Source of the DNA: an uncultured Faecalicatena sp. | GTDB taxonomy: Bacteria; Bacillota; Clostridia; Lachnospirales; Lachnospiraceae | Direction: 5' to 3' | DNA: 64,000 nt | NCBI GenBank assembly: GCA_902489075.1 | Contig: CABTYO010000005.1 | Coordinates: 1-64,000, forward strand | Shown here: positions 26,654 through 36,445 of the stretch, one piece after another | Layout: each line of letters begins with the position of its first letter | How positions within the stretch are numbered: position 1 is the stretch's first letter | Notes under the pieces: generated by a model | Told to the model about the DNA's origin: nothing | The model's input: only the letters and a program-made list of their open reading frames with translations | Database searches by the model: none | Program-made: the position numbers and the translations under genes

Positions 26654-27475
26654 ATGCCAACTACGTATGCACATTACAGATTCGGAAAAGATGTGATCAG
26701 TGCGCTTCCAAGACCGCTTGAGACGTCGATTGAGAATAACAGGGCTCTGTTTGATATAGGACTGCACGGTCCGGATATTTTGTTTTATTATAAAGCTCTT
26801 TCGTCTAACCCGGTGAGTGCACAGGGGTATGCACTGCATGACAAGATGGCGGATGAGTTTTTTAAGCATGCTCAGGAAGTGATCGAGAAGTCGGAGAATC
26901 CATCGGCGGCAAGGGCGTATATGTATGGCTTTGTCTGCCATTTTGCGCTGGACAGCGAGTGTCACAAGTATATTGAGAAGATGATACAGGTGAGCGGAAT
27001 CAGTCATTCCGAGATCGAGATGGAATTTGACCGATATCTCTTGACGGAGGATCAGATTAATCCGCTGACTTATCTGGGGACAAAGCATATTCATCCGGAT
27101 ATGGAGAATGCAAAGCTGATTGCACCGTTTTTTGAGGATTTGACTGCTGAGACGGTGAAGAAGGCTTTGAGCTCCATGATTACTTATCACAAGCTTTTAA
27201 TGGCTCCCACAAAGGGAAGAAGGAAGGCTCTTTTTACTGCGATGAAGGTGGCAGGCTGCTATGAATCCAAGCATGGGATGGTGATGAGCGAGGAGCCCAA
27301 CCCCGAATGTGAGAAGTACTGTCTGCTGCTAAAGAAGCTTTATGCGGGCGCAGTGCCGCTGGCTGCCGGGCTGATTATCCAGTATCAGAAGTCACTGTTC
27401 CAGAAAGTGGAACTCCCGGGACGTTTTCATGAGACGTTTGGAGCAGGAGAGAACTGGGAATCACTGCCGCTGTAA
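26654..27475 (+). CDS. Zinc-dependent phospholipase C-like protein
   Basis: This 273-residue protein matches the Zn_dep_PLPC group found widely in Clostridia. The features are PTTYAHYRFGKDV at the N-terminus, FDIGLHGPDILFYY, ALHDKMADEFF, and YGFVCHFALDSECHKYIE with clustered His and Asp that could bind zinc. No signal peptide is seen, unlike secreted phospholipase C toxins, so an intracellular role is likely and the real substrate is unknown. The ATG at 26654 follows AGAGGTC; the frame extends 13 codons upstream. Confidence 0.75.
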   Translation: MPTTYAHYRFGKDVISALPRPLETSIENNRALFDIGLHGPDILFYYKALSSNPVSAQGYALHDKMADEFFKHAQEVIEKSENPSAARAYMYGFVCHFALDSECHKYIEKMIQVSGISHSEIEMEFDRYLLTEDQINPLTYLGTKHIHPDMENAKLIAPFFEDLTAETVKKALSSMITYHKLLMAPTKGRRKALFTAMKVAGCYESKHGMVMSEEPNPECEKYCLLLKKLYAGAVPLAAGLIIQYQKSLFQKVELPGRFHETFGAGENWESLPL

Positions 27476-27579
27476 GAGGGGAAAGAGAGAACAGGCAGAT
27501 TCACAAAAAGAAAAGACAGCAGCGGATAAGCTGCGCAAAGTGATTGTCAATGGAATGAGTAAAGATGAGAGGGAAATCT

Positions 27580-28821
27580 ATGAAATTTAAATTAACAGCT
27601 TTGGAAAAGAAGTGGGTACTGTATGACGTGGGAAATTCTGCATTCACCATGCTGGTGGCGACGATTTTCCCGATTTATTTCAACCATCTGGCGGACCAGG
27701 CGGGAATCTCCTCAGTCAACTATCTGGCGTACTGGGGATATGCAACTTCGATCAGTACGCTGCTGGTTGCGATCCTGGGTCCGATCCTGGGAGCAGTTGC
27801 GGACACTAAGAATTATAAGAAGGTCATCTTTTCTATTTTCCTGGGTGTCGGTGTTATTGGATGCGTTGTCCTTGGTTTTTTATCTTCCTGGATCTGGTTC
27901 CTGGGGATTTTCGTTCTGGCGAAGACAGGATATTCCTCCAGCCTTATTTTCTATGATGCGATGCTGACGGATGTGACGGAGCCGGAGCGGATGGACACGG
28001 TTTCCTCCCAGGGATTTGCCTGGGGGTATATCGGAAGCTGCATTCCGTTCATTGCCAGTCTGGCGGTGGTATTAGGCGGAGGAAAGCTGGGACTTGGAAT
28101 GCAGGCATCTATGGTGATTGCGTTCCTGATTACCGGAATCTGGTGGCTTTTGTCTGCTGTGCCGCTGCTTAGTTCATACAGGCAGAAGTATTTCGTGGAG
28201 GCGGCAGGACATGTGGTTAGGAACAGTTTTGTACGCCTGGGGCATACATTTAAAGATATCGCAAAGGAGAAGCATATTCTGATATTCCTTCTGGCCTTTT
28301 TCTTCTATATAGATGGGGTATATACTGTCATTGACATGGCGACTGCCTATGGGCAGGCGCTGGGGCTTAACAGTACCGGGCTTTTGCTGGCACTGTTACT
28401 GACGCAGATTGTGGCTTTCCCATGTGTGCTTATTTTCAGCAGACTGTCGAAGAAGATCTCTTCCACAACGATCATTACGATCTGTATTGCAGCATATCTG
28501 GGGATCGCGCTTTATGCATACGGGCTGGATACGCAGCTTGACTTCTGGATACTGGCGGTGTTGGTGGGAATGTTCCAGGGAACGATTCAGGCGTTGTCAC
28601 GCTCTTATTTTGCCAAGATCATTCCGGCGCAGAAGTCAGGGGAATACTTTGGTATCTATGATATCTGCGGAAAAGGTGCCTCCATATTCGGGACGGCATT
28701 CGTATCCGTGTTAAGTCAGCTTACCGGGAATGTCAATATTGGAGTCAGTGCATTATCGGTTATGTTTCTGGCGGGGCTGCTTCTATTTAGAAAAGCTGTA
28801 AAGATGAACAGACAGGAATAA
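27580..28821 (+). CDS. MFS transporter, UMF1/Atg22-like family
   Basis: This 413-residue protein has about twelve membrane helices. The N-terminus, LTALEKKWVLYDVGNSAFTML, and VANDTKNYKK-type loop (AVADTKNYKKV) are typical of the UMF1 family (COG2270). The family has vacuolar amino-acid effluxers in yeast; bacterial substrates are mostly unknown. The ATG at 27580 was chosen because GAGAGGGAAA precedes it. It lies 40 bases before an ABC exporter but is probably separate from it in function. Confidence 0.85.
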   Translation: MKFKLTALEKKWVLYDVGNSAFTMLVATIFPIYFNHLADQAGISSVNYLAYWGYATSISTLLVAILGPILGAVADTKNYKKVIFSIFLGVGVIGCVVLGFLSSWIWFLGIFVLAKTGYSSSLIFYDAMLTDVTEPERMDTVSSQGFAWGYIGSCIPFIASLAVVLGGGKLGLGMQASMVIAFLITGIWWLLSAVPLLSSYRQKYFVEAAGHVVRNSFVRLGHTFKDIAKEKHILIFLLAFFFYIDGVYTVIDMATAYGQALGLNSTGLLLALLLTQIVAFPCVLIFSRLSKKISSTTIITICIAAYLGIALYAYGLDTQLDFWILAVLVGMFQGTIQALSRSYFAKIIPAQKSGEYFGIYDICGKGASIFGTAFVSVLSQLTGNVNIGVSALSVMFLAGLLLFRKAVKMNRQE

Positions 28822-28861
28822 AAGATTTGACAGAATAATAAGACAGACGAGGAGATGCGCT

Positions 28862-29566
28862 ATGGAAGATTTTGTGAAACTTGAGGACATCACAAAGATA
28901 TATAAGATGGGGGAAGTGGAGATCCGCGCGGTGGATGGGATTAATTTTGCCATCCGCAAGGGCGAACTGGTAGTGATCGTAGGACCGAGCGGGGCAGGCA
29001 AGACGACCGTTTTGAATATTCTGGGCGGTATGGATACCGCGACAGGCGGGAAGATCACTGTGGATGGTGCAGATATTACCGGATTTAACGCAAGACAGCT
29101 GACAGGCTACAGAAGGAATGACATCGGATTTGTGTTCCAGTTTTATAATCTGGTGCCGAACCTGACGGCGAAGGAGAATGTAGAGCTTGCGCTTCAGATC
29201 TGCAAAGACCCTCTGGATGCAGAGGAGGTGTTGCAGGAAGTCGGGCTTGGCGATCGTCTTGACAATTTCCCTGCACAGCTCTCCGGCGGAGAACAGCAGA
29301 GAGTTTCCATAGCGCGGGCGCTTGCCAAGAATCCGAAGCTTCTGCTGTGCGATGAGCCGACAGGAGCCCTGGATTACAATACAGGTAAGTCGATTTTAAA
29401 GCTGCTCCAGGATATGTGCCGGGAGCGTGGCATGACCGTCATCATCATCACTCATAATTCAGCTCTTGCGCCGATGGCAGACAGACTGATCCGGATCAAG
29501 AACGGAAAGGTATCCCATATGGAAGTCAATGAGCATCCAGTCTCTATTGACGAGATAGAATGGTAG
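28862..29566 (+). CDS. ABC exporter ATPase, MacB/LolD type
   Basis: This 234-residue ATPase drives the FtsX-type permease encoded next. Walker A is GPSGAGKTT (41-49), the signature is LSGGEQQR, Walker B is LLLCDEP with TGALDYNTG, and the switch histidine is in IITHNSAL. GQ-loop FQFYNLVPNLTA is typical of the MacB/LolD group. GAGGAGATG precedes the ATG. The gap to the permease is 9 bases from the stop to its likely start. Confidence 0.92.
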   Translation: MEDFVKLEDITKIYKMGEVEIRAVDGINFAIRKGELVVIVGPSGAGKTTVLNILGGMDTATGGKITVDGADITGFNARQLTGYRRNDIGFVFQFYNLVPNLTAKENVELALQICKDPLDAEEVLQEVGLGDRLDNFPAQLSGGEQQRVSIARALAKNPKLLLCDEPTGALDYNTGKSILKLLQDMCRERGMTVIIITHNSALAPMADRLIRIKNGKVSHMEVNEHPVSIDEIEW

Positions 29567-29575
29567 GGCATGCAT

Positions 29576-32500
29576 ATGAGTAAAAAGGCGCTGAGAAAAG
29601 ATTTTTACATGGAAATACGCCGCAGTATGGGGCGTTTTCTTTCGATTTTTTTCATCGTTGCAATTGGAGTTGCATTTTTCTCCGGGATCCGGTCAGCGGA
29701 GCCGGATATGAGACTGTCCGGGGATGCGTATTTTGATGAAAAGAACCTGATGGATATCAAGGTGGTCAGTACTCTGGGACTGACGAAAGAGGATGTAAAA
29801 GCACTGGAAGAAGTAAAGGGCATTCAGAAGGCAGAACCGGGATATTCTGTGGATGCACTCTGTTCGGTAAATGACAGTAAAAAGGTGGTACATATCACAT
29901 CTATTCTTCCTTCCATGAATGAGATTACGGTGGAAGAGGGACGTCTTCCCAAGGCGGCGGATGAGTGTCTTGTGGATGTGGATTTTATCACTTCCAGCCA
30001 GTATAAAGTAGGGGATAAGATCACATTTACCTCCGGGACAGAAGATGACATCAAAGATACCTTAAAGACAGATACCTATACGATCGTGGGAACTGCAAGC
30101 AGTCCCTGCTATATCTCTTTCCACAGAGGCAGCAGTACGATCGGCACAGGTACGGTCAGCGGATTCATCTGTGTGCCGAAAGACAGTTTTGATGTGGATG
30201 TGTATACAGAGATTTATGCATCTGTGGATGGTGCAAAAGAACTGACGGCATTCACCAGCCAGTATGATGACAGGGTGCAGGCGGTGATTGATGAGGTGGA
30301 GAAGATCCGCAAAGAACGTGAGCAGGCCAGATATCAGGAGATCGTGGATGAGGCGAACCAAAAGCTCGATGATGCAAAGCAGGAGCTTGCGGATGCGAAG
30401 AAAGAAGCTCAGGATAAGCTAAGTGATGCCAAAGCCAGACTGGATGACGGCAGGACACAGCTGGAGAATGCGAAGAATGAGATTGCGGACGGATATGCCC
30501 GGCTGGAGGATTCCAGGAACCAGCTGAATGAAAAGCAGGCGGAGGTGGATCAGGCATATGCGGACCTGAATGCGCAGATCGATACTCTGAATGGGAAGAT
30601 CGAGGAACTGAACCAGGCGAAGGAGCAGTATGCGGCGTTATCTGCAAGCGGGATGACAGATCCACAGACCCTGGGGACACTCAAGGTGATGGAAGAATCG
30701 ATTGCATCAGGGGAACAGCAGATTGAAGCGGCACGGACACAGATTGAGGCTGCGAAGGCACAGCTGGAGTCCGGACAACAGCAGATCAATGACGGCTGGG
30801 CCCAGGTGGAGTCAGGGCAGAGTGACCTGGATGCCGCCCAGAGTGAGATCGCATCCAAAGAGCAGGAATTAAATGATGCGCAGAAGAAATATGATGACGC
30901 GAAGGAAGAGGCGGATACGAAGATCGCAGACGGGGAGAAGAAGATCCAGGATGCGGAGTATGATATCAGTAAAATCGAACATGCCAAATGGTATATTTAT
31001 GACAGAAGTACACTGACGGAGTATACAGGTTATGGTGAGAATGCGGACCGTATGAGAGCCATCGGACAGGTATTCCCGGTATTGTTTTTCCTGGTGGCCG
31101 CCCTGATCAGCCTGACGACCATGACCCGTATGGTGGAAGAACAGAGGACTCTGATCGGAACCCTCAAGGCACTGGGTTATGAGAGGCATTCCATTGCCGG
31201 AAAGTATCTGGGATATGCCTGTCTGGCTACGGTCAGCGGCAGCGTTGTGGGTGTATTGATCGGCGAGAAGATACTTCCGTATATCATCATTACTGCGTAT
31301 GGAATCATGTATCAGCATATGCATATTGTGGAAATCCCGTATAACCTGTTTTATGGACTGGCGGCATCGATTGCAGCACTTGCATGTACCCTGCTGGCAA
31401 CTATTTTCTCCTGTTTTAATGAGATGAGAGAACAGGCAGCGGAATTGATGCGCCCGCCTGCACCAAAGCAGGGAAAAAGAGTTTTCATGGAGAGGATTCC
31501 CTTTATCTGGCGCCGTCTGAACTTTATCTGGAAGGCGACAGTTCGGAATCTGGTCCGTTACAAAAAGCGGTTTTTCATGACCGTATTCGGAATTGGGGGC
31601 TGTATGGCTCTTCTGCTGGTCGGATTTGGACTCAAGGATTCGATCTTTGATATTGCAGTGTTCCAGTATAATGATATCCAGCTTTATGACGGGAATATCA
31701 TTCTGGATGAGGATGCTTCGAAGGAACAGAAGCAGGAATCTTATGATAAACTTTCCGGTGACAGCCGGGTAGACAAAAACGCAGTGAACCTTCTGCAGCA
31801 GGTAGAAGTCAGCCATGGGAAGACGAAGCAGGATGTATATCTGGATGTGCCTGAGGATGTCCAAGGTTTTTACGATTTTATTGTGTTTAAGAACCGGGTG
31901 ACAGGCGAAAAGTATAAACTGAATGACCAGGGTGCAATCCTTACGGAAAAGATGGCGAAAACACTGGATGTCAAGGCGGGTGATTCCATTACCATCAAGG
32001 ATGATAAAAAGGGAGAGATCAAGGTCAGGATCGAGAGTATCTGCGAGAATTATATGGGGCACTATCTCTATATGACACCCGGACTGTATAAAGAACTCTT
32101 CGGCAGGGAACCGGAATATAATTCCATCTATTATAAGATGAAGGCCGGACAGGAAGACCAGCTGGAAAAGGTTGGAGAATCTGTGCTGGAGACGAAGGGA
32201 GCCTTAAGTGTCAGCTACACGAATACGCTGGAAGAGCAGCTGGATGATATGCTTGGCAGTCTGAACATTGTTCTGGTCGTTCTCGTGATATCAGCAGGAA
32301 TGCTTGCCTTTGTGGTACTGTATAACCTGAACAATATCAATATCACGGAGCGGCAGAGGGAGCTTGCCACGCTGAAAGTGCTGGGCTTTTACGACAATGA
32401 GGTTTCTGCCTATGTGTACCGGGAGAACATCATTCTGACCGTGGTCGGTGCACTGTTCGGAATGCTGCTGGGCAGGATCCTGCACCAGTTTGTGATCGTG

Positions 32501-32662
32501 ACTGTGGAGATCGATTCCGTCATGTTTGGAAGAAATATTGATTTCAGCAGTTTTGTTTACAGTTTTCTGATCACGATGGGATTCTCATTCTTCGTAAATG
32601 CCGTGATGTATTTTAAGCTTAGAAGGATCAATATGGTAGAATCCCTGAAAAGTGTGGAATAA
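29576..32662 (+). CDS. Large FtsX-like ABC permease with coiled-coil outer domain
   Basis: This 1028-residue permease has one N-terminal helix (FLSIFFIVAIGVAFFSG), a large outside part of about 470 residues and three helices (from VFPVLFFLVAALISLTTM). A second repeat follows, with a helix near GIGGCMALLLVGFG, an outside part and three last helices. The first outside part contains a long coiled coil (about residues 240-460) rich in Asp-Ala-Lys-X heptads. It is a double FtsX unit in one chain, similar to exporters for lipids or peptides in Clostridia. The ATG at 29576 is seven bases after GGTAGGG. Confidence 0.88.
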   Translation: MSKKALRKDFYMEIRRSMGRFLSIFFIVAIGVAFFSGIRSAEPDMRLSGDAYFDEKNLMDIKVVSTLGLTKEDVKALEEVKGIQKAEPGYSVDALCSVNDSKKVVHITSILPSMNEITVEEGRLPKAADECLVDVDFITSSQYKVGDKITFTSGTEDDIKDTLKTDTYTIVGTASSPCYISFHRGSSTIGTGTVSGFICVPKDSFDVDVYTEIYASVDGAKELTAFTSQYDDRVQAVIDEVEKIRKEREQARYQEIVDEANQKLDDAKQELADAKKEAQDKLSDAKARLDDGRTQLENAKNEIADGYARLEDSRNQLNEKQAEVDQAYADLNAQIDTLNGKIEELNQAKEQYAALSASGMTDPQTLGTLKVMEESIASGEQQIEAARTQIEAAKAQLESGQQQINDGWAQVESGQSDLDAAQSEIASKEQELNDAQKKYDDAKEEADTKIADGEKKIQDAEYDISKIEHAKWYIYDRSTLTEYTGYGENADRMRAIGQVFPVLFFLVAALISLTTMTRMVEEQRTLIGTLKALGYERHSIAGKYLGYACLATVSGSVVGVLIGEKILPYIIITAYGIMYQHMHIVEIPYNLFYGLAASIAALACTLLATIFSCFNEMREQAAELMRPPAPKQGKRVFMERIPFIWRRLNFIWKATVRNLVRYKKRFFMTVFGIGGCMALLLVGFGLKDSIFDIAVFQYNDIQLYDGNIILDEDASKEQKQESYDKLSGDSRVDKNAVNLLQQVEVSHGKTKQDVYLDVPEDVQGFYDFIVFKNRVTGEKYKLNDQGAILTEKMAKTLDVKAGDSITIKDDKKGEIKVRIESICENYMGHYLYMTPGLYKELFGREPEYNSIYYKMKAGQEDQLEKVGESVLETKGALSVSYTNTLEEQLDDMLGSLNIVLVVLVISAGMLAFVVLYNLNNINITERQRELATLKVLGFYDNEVSAYVYRENIILTVVGALFGMLLGRILHQFVIVTVEIDSVMFGRNIDFSSFVYSFLITMGFSFFVNAVMYFKLRRINMVESLKSVE

Positions 32663-32755
32663 ACGGTCTTTGGAGCGCGCAATTTCACAGTTTTGCCATA
32701 TTTACCTGATATGATACAAAAAAGTAAAGTAATCATGTAACAGGAGGCGGTTAGA

Positions 32756-33436
32756 ATGGAGAAAGCCAAAATATTAGTTGTAGATGATGAAAGCAGGATG
32801 CGCAAGCTCGTGAAGGATTTCCTGACAAGAGAAGGATATATGGTACTGGAAGCCGGGGACGGCATGGAAGCGATGGACAGGTTCTATGAGGATAAGGACA
32901 TCGCTCTGATGATTCTGGATGTGATGATGCCGAAGATGGACGGCTGGCAGGTGTGCCGTGAGGTGCGTGAGCACTCAAAGGTCCCGATCATTATGCTGAC
33001 GGCCCGTTCCGAGGAGAGAGATGAGCTGCAGGGATTTGAGCTGGGCGTGGATGAGTATATCTCCAAGCCTTTCAGCCCGAAGATCCTGGTAGCAAGGGTC
33101 GAGGCGATCCTGAGAAGAACGCAGGGGGCAGAGACCGGGGACGTGATGGATGCAGGCGGCATCGTGATCGATAAGGCCGCCCACATCGTGAAGATCGAGG
33201 ATAAGACGATCGATCTGAGTTATAAGGAGTTCGAACTTCTGTCCTATTTCGTGGAGAACCAGGGAATCGCACTGTCGAGAGAGAAGATTTTGAATAATGT
33301 CTGGAATTATGATTATTTCGGCGATGCGCGCACCATCGATACACATGTGAAGAAGCTGCGAAGCAAGCTGGGGGATAAGGGCGAATATATCAAGACCATC
33401 TGGGGGATGGGATACAAATTCGAGGTGGAAGCATGA
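32756..33436 (+). CDS. OmpR-family response regulator
   Basis: This 226-residue regulator has a receiver domain with acidic Asp10/Asp11, phosphoacceptor Asp55 (MILDVMMPKMDG), Thr (IIMLTARSE) and Lys (YISKPFSP), and a winged-helix DNA-binding domain with the AREKILNNVWNYDYFGD recognition region and IKTIWGMGYKFE end. CAGGAGG precedes the start. It overlaps the kinase gene by 4 bases. It lies 90 bases after the ABC permease and may control it. Confidence 0.95.
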   Translation: MEKAKILVVDDESRMRKLVKDFLTREGYMVLEAGDGMEAMDRFYEDKDIALMILDVMMPKMDGWQVCREVREHSKVPIIMLTARSEERDELQGFELGVDEYISKPFSPKILVARVEAILRRTQGAETGDVMDAGGIVIDKAAHIVKIEDKTIDLSYKEFELLSYFVENQGIALSREKILNNVWNYDYFGDARTIDTHVKKLRSKLGDKGEYIKTIWGMGYKFEVEA

Positions 33437-34944
33437 AACATTCCATAAGACGGCAGATGGTGGTAGTCTTTGTCGGCCTGATCATTTTTATACTGGTTCT
33501 GATGTTTGCGGCCAACTCGGGATTCCTGGAGCAGTACTATATCGTCCATAAGGAGGCGGACCTGCTGGATATGTACGGTTCAATCAATAAGGCGATTGAA
33601 AGTGACAATATCGGGGATGAGGATGTACTCAACAAGCTGGTGCGCCAGATGGAAGAGTGCAATCTGTCGGCCATCGTGGTTCAACCGGATGGCAAGGGCA
33701 ATGTGAATAGAGTTTTTTCCACCGTTGAGGCGAACAATCCGCTTTTTTTGAAACTGTTTGCCTATATCTTCGATAAAAATCAGGATACAGGAAAGGTTTT
33801 AAAGAGTACAGATCATTATAAGATCTATAAGACACGGGATTTTGTGAATGGTACCGAATATCTGGAAATGTGGGGGAAGATGTCCGGCAATACCCAGTTC
33901 GTGATCCGGAGCCCCCTTGAAAGTATCCGGGAAAGCGCAGACCTTGCGAATAAGTTCCTCGTTTATCTGGGCGGGATCGCCATTCTGCTCGGCGGGCTGC
34001 TTGTGTGGTTTTTCTCAAGGAAGATCACGGACCCGATCAAGGAGCTGGCAGTCCTGTCGCAGCGCATGGCAGACCTGGATTTTGATGCCAGGTACACGAG
34101 CGGCGGGGACAACGAGATCGGTGTTTTGGGCAGGAATTTCAATGTGATGTCCAGCCGGCTTGAGAAGACGGTATCCGAGTTGAAGAGTGCGAACAACCGA
34201 CTGCAGAAGGACATCGAGCAGAAGGAAAAGATCGAGAATATGCGCAATGAGTTCCTGGGGAATGTTTCCCATGAGTTAAAGACTCCGATCGCCCTGATCC
34301 AGGGCTATGCCGAGGGGCTTAAGGAAGGGGTCAGCGATGATCCGGAGAGCCGTGAATTCTACTGTGATGTCATTATGGATGAGGCGGCGAAGATGAACCG
34401 GATGGTGAAGAACCTGCTGATCTTAAACCAGCTGGAGTTCGGGAATGACGATGTGGAATTTGAGAGATTCGATCTCGCAGGGCTGATACGCGGCGTGCTT
34501 GCAAGCTGTGAGATTCTGATCCAGCAGGCAGGCGCAACCGTAGACTTTATTGCGGATGAGAGTGTCTGCGTGTGGGCAGATGAATTCAAGACAGAGCAGG
34601 TGCTGCGCAACTATATTACTAACGCGGTCCACCATGTGGAGAATGAAAAGCGTATTGAGATCCGGGTGATCCCGAAAGGGAAGACCGTCCGGGTTACTGT
34701 GTTTAACAGCGGGAAGCAGATTCCGGAAGAAGATCTGGGAAAACTCTGGGACAAGTTCTATAAGGTGGACAAGGCACATACCAGAGAGTACGGAGGAAAC
34801 GGGATCGGCCTTTCGATTGTGAAGGCGATCATGCAGTCCTTCCACCAGCAGTATGGGGTGAAGAACTTTGAGAATGGAGTCGAATTCTGGTTTGAATTAG
34901 AAGCCGGGACATGTGAGAATGCTCCGGAAGAGGAAGAGAAATGA
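33433..34944 (+). CDS. Sensor histidine kinase (HAMP-HisKA-HATPase)
   Basis: This 503-residue kinase has two membrane helices (residues 8-28 and 174-196), an outside sensor domain between them, HAMP (196-248) and a HisKA domain with phospho-His280 in FLGNVSHELKTPIALIQGYAEGL. The HATPase domain follows (NYITNAVHHVEN, GNGIGLSIVKAIM). The kinase is translationally coupled to the regulator upstream. The ligand is unknown. Confidence 0.94.
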   Translation: MKHSIRRQMVVVFVGLIIFILVLMFAANSGFLEQYYIVHKEADLLDMYGSINKAIESDNIGDEDVLNKLVRQMEECNLSAIVVQPDGKGNVNRVFSTVEANNPLFLKLFAYIFDKNQDTGKVLKSTDHYKIYKTRDFVNGTEYLEMWGKMSGNTQFVIRSPLESIRESADLANKFLVYLGGIAILLGGLLVWFFSRKITDPIKELAVLSQRMADLDFDARYTSGGDNEIGVLGRNFNVMSSRLEKTVSELKSANNRLQKDIEQKEKIENMRNEFLGNVSHELKTPIALIQGYAEGLKEGVSDDPESREFYCDVIMDEAAKMNRMVKNLLILNQLEFGNDDVEFERFDLAGLIRGVLASCEILIQQAGATVDFIADESVCVWADEFKTEQVLRNYITNAVHHVENEKRIEIRVIPKGKTVRVTVFNSGKQIPEEDLGKLWDKFYKVDKAHTREYGGNGIGLSIVKAIMQSFHQQYGVKNFENGVEFWFELEAGTCENAPEEEEK

Positions 34945-34954
34945 GGGTGAACAG

Positions 34955-35563
34955 ATGATAGCGATTATTGATTATGATGCAGGTAACATCAAGAGTGTGG
35001 AAAAGGCACTCCTGTCTCTGGGGCAGGAGGTTGTGATCACCGGAGACAGGGATAAGATACTGAGTGCGGATAAGGTGATTCTGCCGGGGGTCGGAGCGTT
35101 TGGAGATGCCATGGCGAATCTGAGAAAGGCAGGCCTGGAGGAGGTCATCCATGAAGTGGCGGATAAAGGAACACCGTTTTTGGGAATCTGCCTGGGACTG
35201 CAGCTTTTATTTGAACGCAGCGATGAGGCACCGGGAGTCAAAGGGCTTGGCCTTCTGAAAGGTGAGATCTTACGTATTCCGGATAAGGAAGGGTTAAAGA
35301 TTCCGCATATGGGATGGAATTCCCTGCATCTTGAGAATGACGGAAGGCTGTTTCAGGGGATTCCCGAGCAGTCATATGTCTACTTTGTACATTCCTATTA
35401 CTTAAAAGCTGAGGAGGAAAGTATTGTAAAGGCATCCACAGAATACAGTACCCATATTCACGCGTCGGTGGAATCGGGGAATGTATTTGCCTGCCAGTTC
35501 CACCCGGAGAAGAGCAGTGACGTAGGACTTAAGATTTTGAAGAATTTTGTGGAACTTACATAG
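34955..35563 (+). CDS. hisH: Imidazole glycerol phosphate synthase glutaminase subunit
   Basis: HisH releases ammonia from glutamine for HisF. The protein has 202 residues with the class I glutaminase triad Cys79 (GICLGLQLLF), His183 and Glu185 (FHPEKSS). The ATG at 34955 follows GAGGGTG; the frame extends 14 codons into the kinase gene. It is 11 bases before hisF. The rest of the his operon is not in this window. Confidence 0.95.
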   Translation: MIAIIDYDAGNIKSVEKALLSLGQEVVITGDRDKILSADKVILPGVGAFGDAMANLRKAGLEEVIHEVADKGTPFLGICLGLQLLFERSDEAPGVKGLGLLKGEILRIPDKEGLKIPHMGWNSLHLENDGRLFQGIPEQSYVYFVHSYYLKAEEESIVKASTEYSTHIHASVESGNVFACQFHPEKSSDVGLKILKNFVELT

Positions 35564-35574
35564 GAGGGAATGAG

Positions 35575-36336
35575 ATGTTTACAAAAAGAATCATCCCCTG
35601 TCTGGATGTACATGCAGGCAGAGTGGTAAAGGGAGTAAACTTTGTAGATCTGAAAGACGCGGGTGACCCGGTCGAGATTGCAAAGGCTTATGATAAAGCA
35701 GGGGCGGATGAACTGGTATTTCTGGATATCACCGCATCCTCCGATGAGAGAGAGACTGTAGTAGATATGGTGCGCAAAGTGGCACAGTGTGTATTTATTC
35801 CATTCACCGTCGGCGGAGGAATCCGGACGGTAGAAGATTTCCGGGCACTTTTAAGAGAAGGGGCAGATAAGATCTCCATTAACTCATCAGCCATCAACAC
35901 ACCTGAGCTGATTCATGATGCCGCTGAGAAATTCGGCAGCCAGTGCGTGGTCGTGGCGATTGATGCAAAGAGGCGTGAGGACGGGACCGGATGGAATATC
36001 TATAAGAACGGCGGCCGTGTGGATGTAGGCATCGATGCGGTAGAATGGGCGAGAAAAGTAGAAAGCCTGGGCGCAGGGGAGATCCTGCTCACGAGCATGG
36101 ACTGTGACGGGACCAAGGCAGGATACGACCTGGAGCTGACCCGCGCGATTGCCGAAAATGTATCCATACCTGTGATTGCATCCGGCGGCGCAGGGACACT
36201 GGAACATTTTAAAGATGCGCTGACAGAAGGAAAGGCGGATGCTGCACTGGCGGCTTCTCTGTTCCATTATAAAGAACTGGAGATCCGGGAAGTGAAGGAA
36301 TATCTCCAGAGGGAAGGCGTTTCCGTACGTTTGTAG
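35575..36336 (+). CDS. hisF: Imidazole glycerol phosphate synthase cyclase subunit
   Basis: HisF makes imidazole glycerol phosphate and AICAR from PRFAR with ammonia from HisH. The protein has 253 residues, the usual TIM barrel. Asp11 (IIPCLDVHAGRVVKG) is the catalytic acid, and FTVGGGIRTVEDF and ASGGAGTLEHF bind the phosphates. The second acid is in VVAIDAKRR. TAGGAGG precedes the start. It forms a pair with hisH, apart from other his genes. Confidence 0.96.
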   Translation: MFTKRIIPCLDVHAGRVVKGVNFVDLKDAGDPVEIAKAYDKAGADELVFLDITASSDERETVVDMVRKVAQCVFIPFTVGGGIRTVEDFRALLREGADKISINSSAINTPELIHDAAEKFGSQCVVVAIDAKRREDGTGWNIYKNGGRVDVGIDAVEWARKVESLGAGEILLTSMDCDGTKAGYDLELTRAIAENVSIPVIASGGAGTLEHFKDALTEGKADAALAASLFHYKELEIREVKEYLQREGVSVRL

Positions 36337-36445
36337 CGGTAAAGAAGTAAGAAAGAGAAAGAAATCAGAGAGAAAGCTTATGAGAATGAACTGACAGACT
36401 GAACTCATAAGAGGAAGAATGATACAGAACAGGAGTATATGAGAA

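Noticed and set aside
30252..32062. Long minus-strand frames in the FtsX permease gene
   Set aside because: They are antisense to a gene with clear domains and coiled-coil codon bias, and lack ribosome sites.
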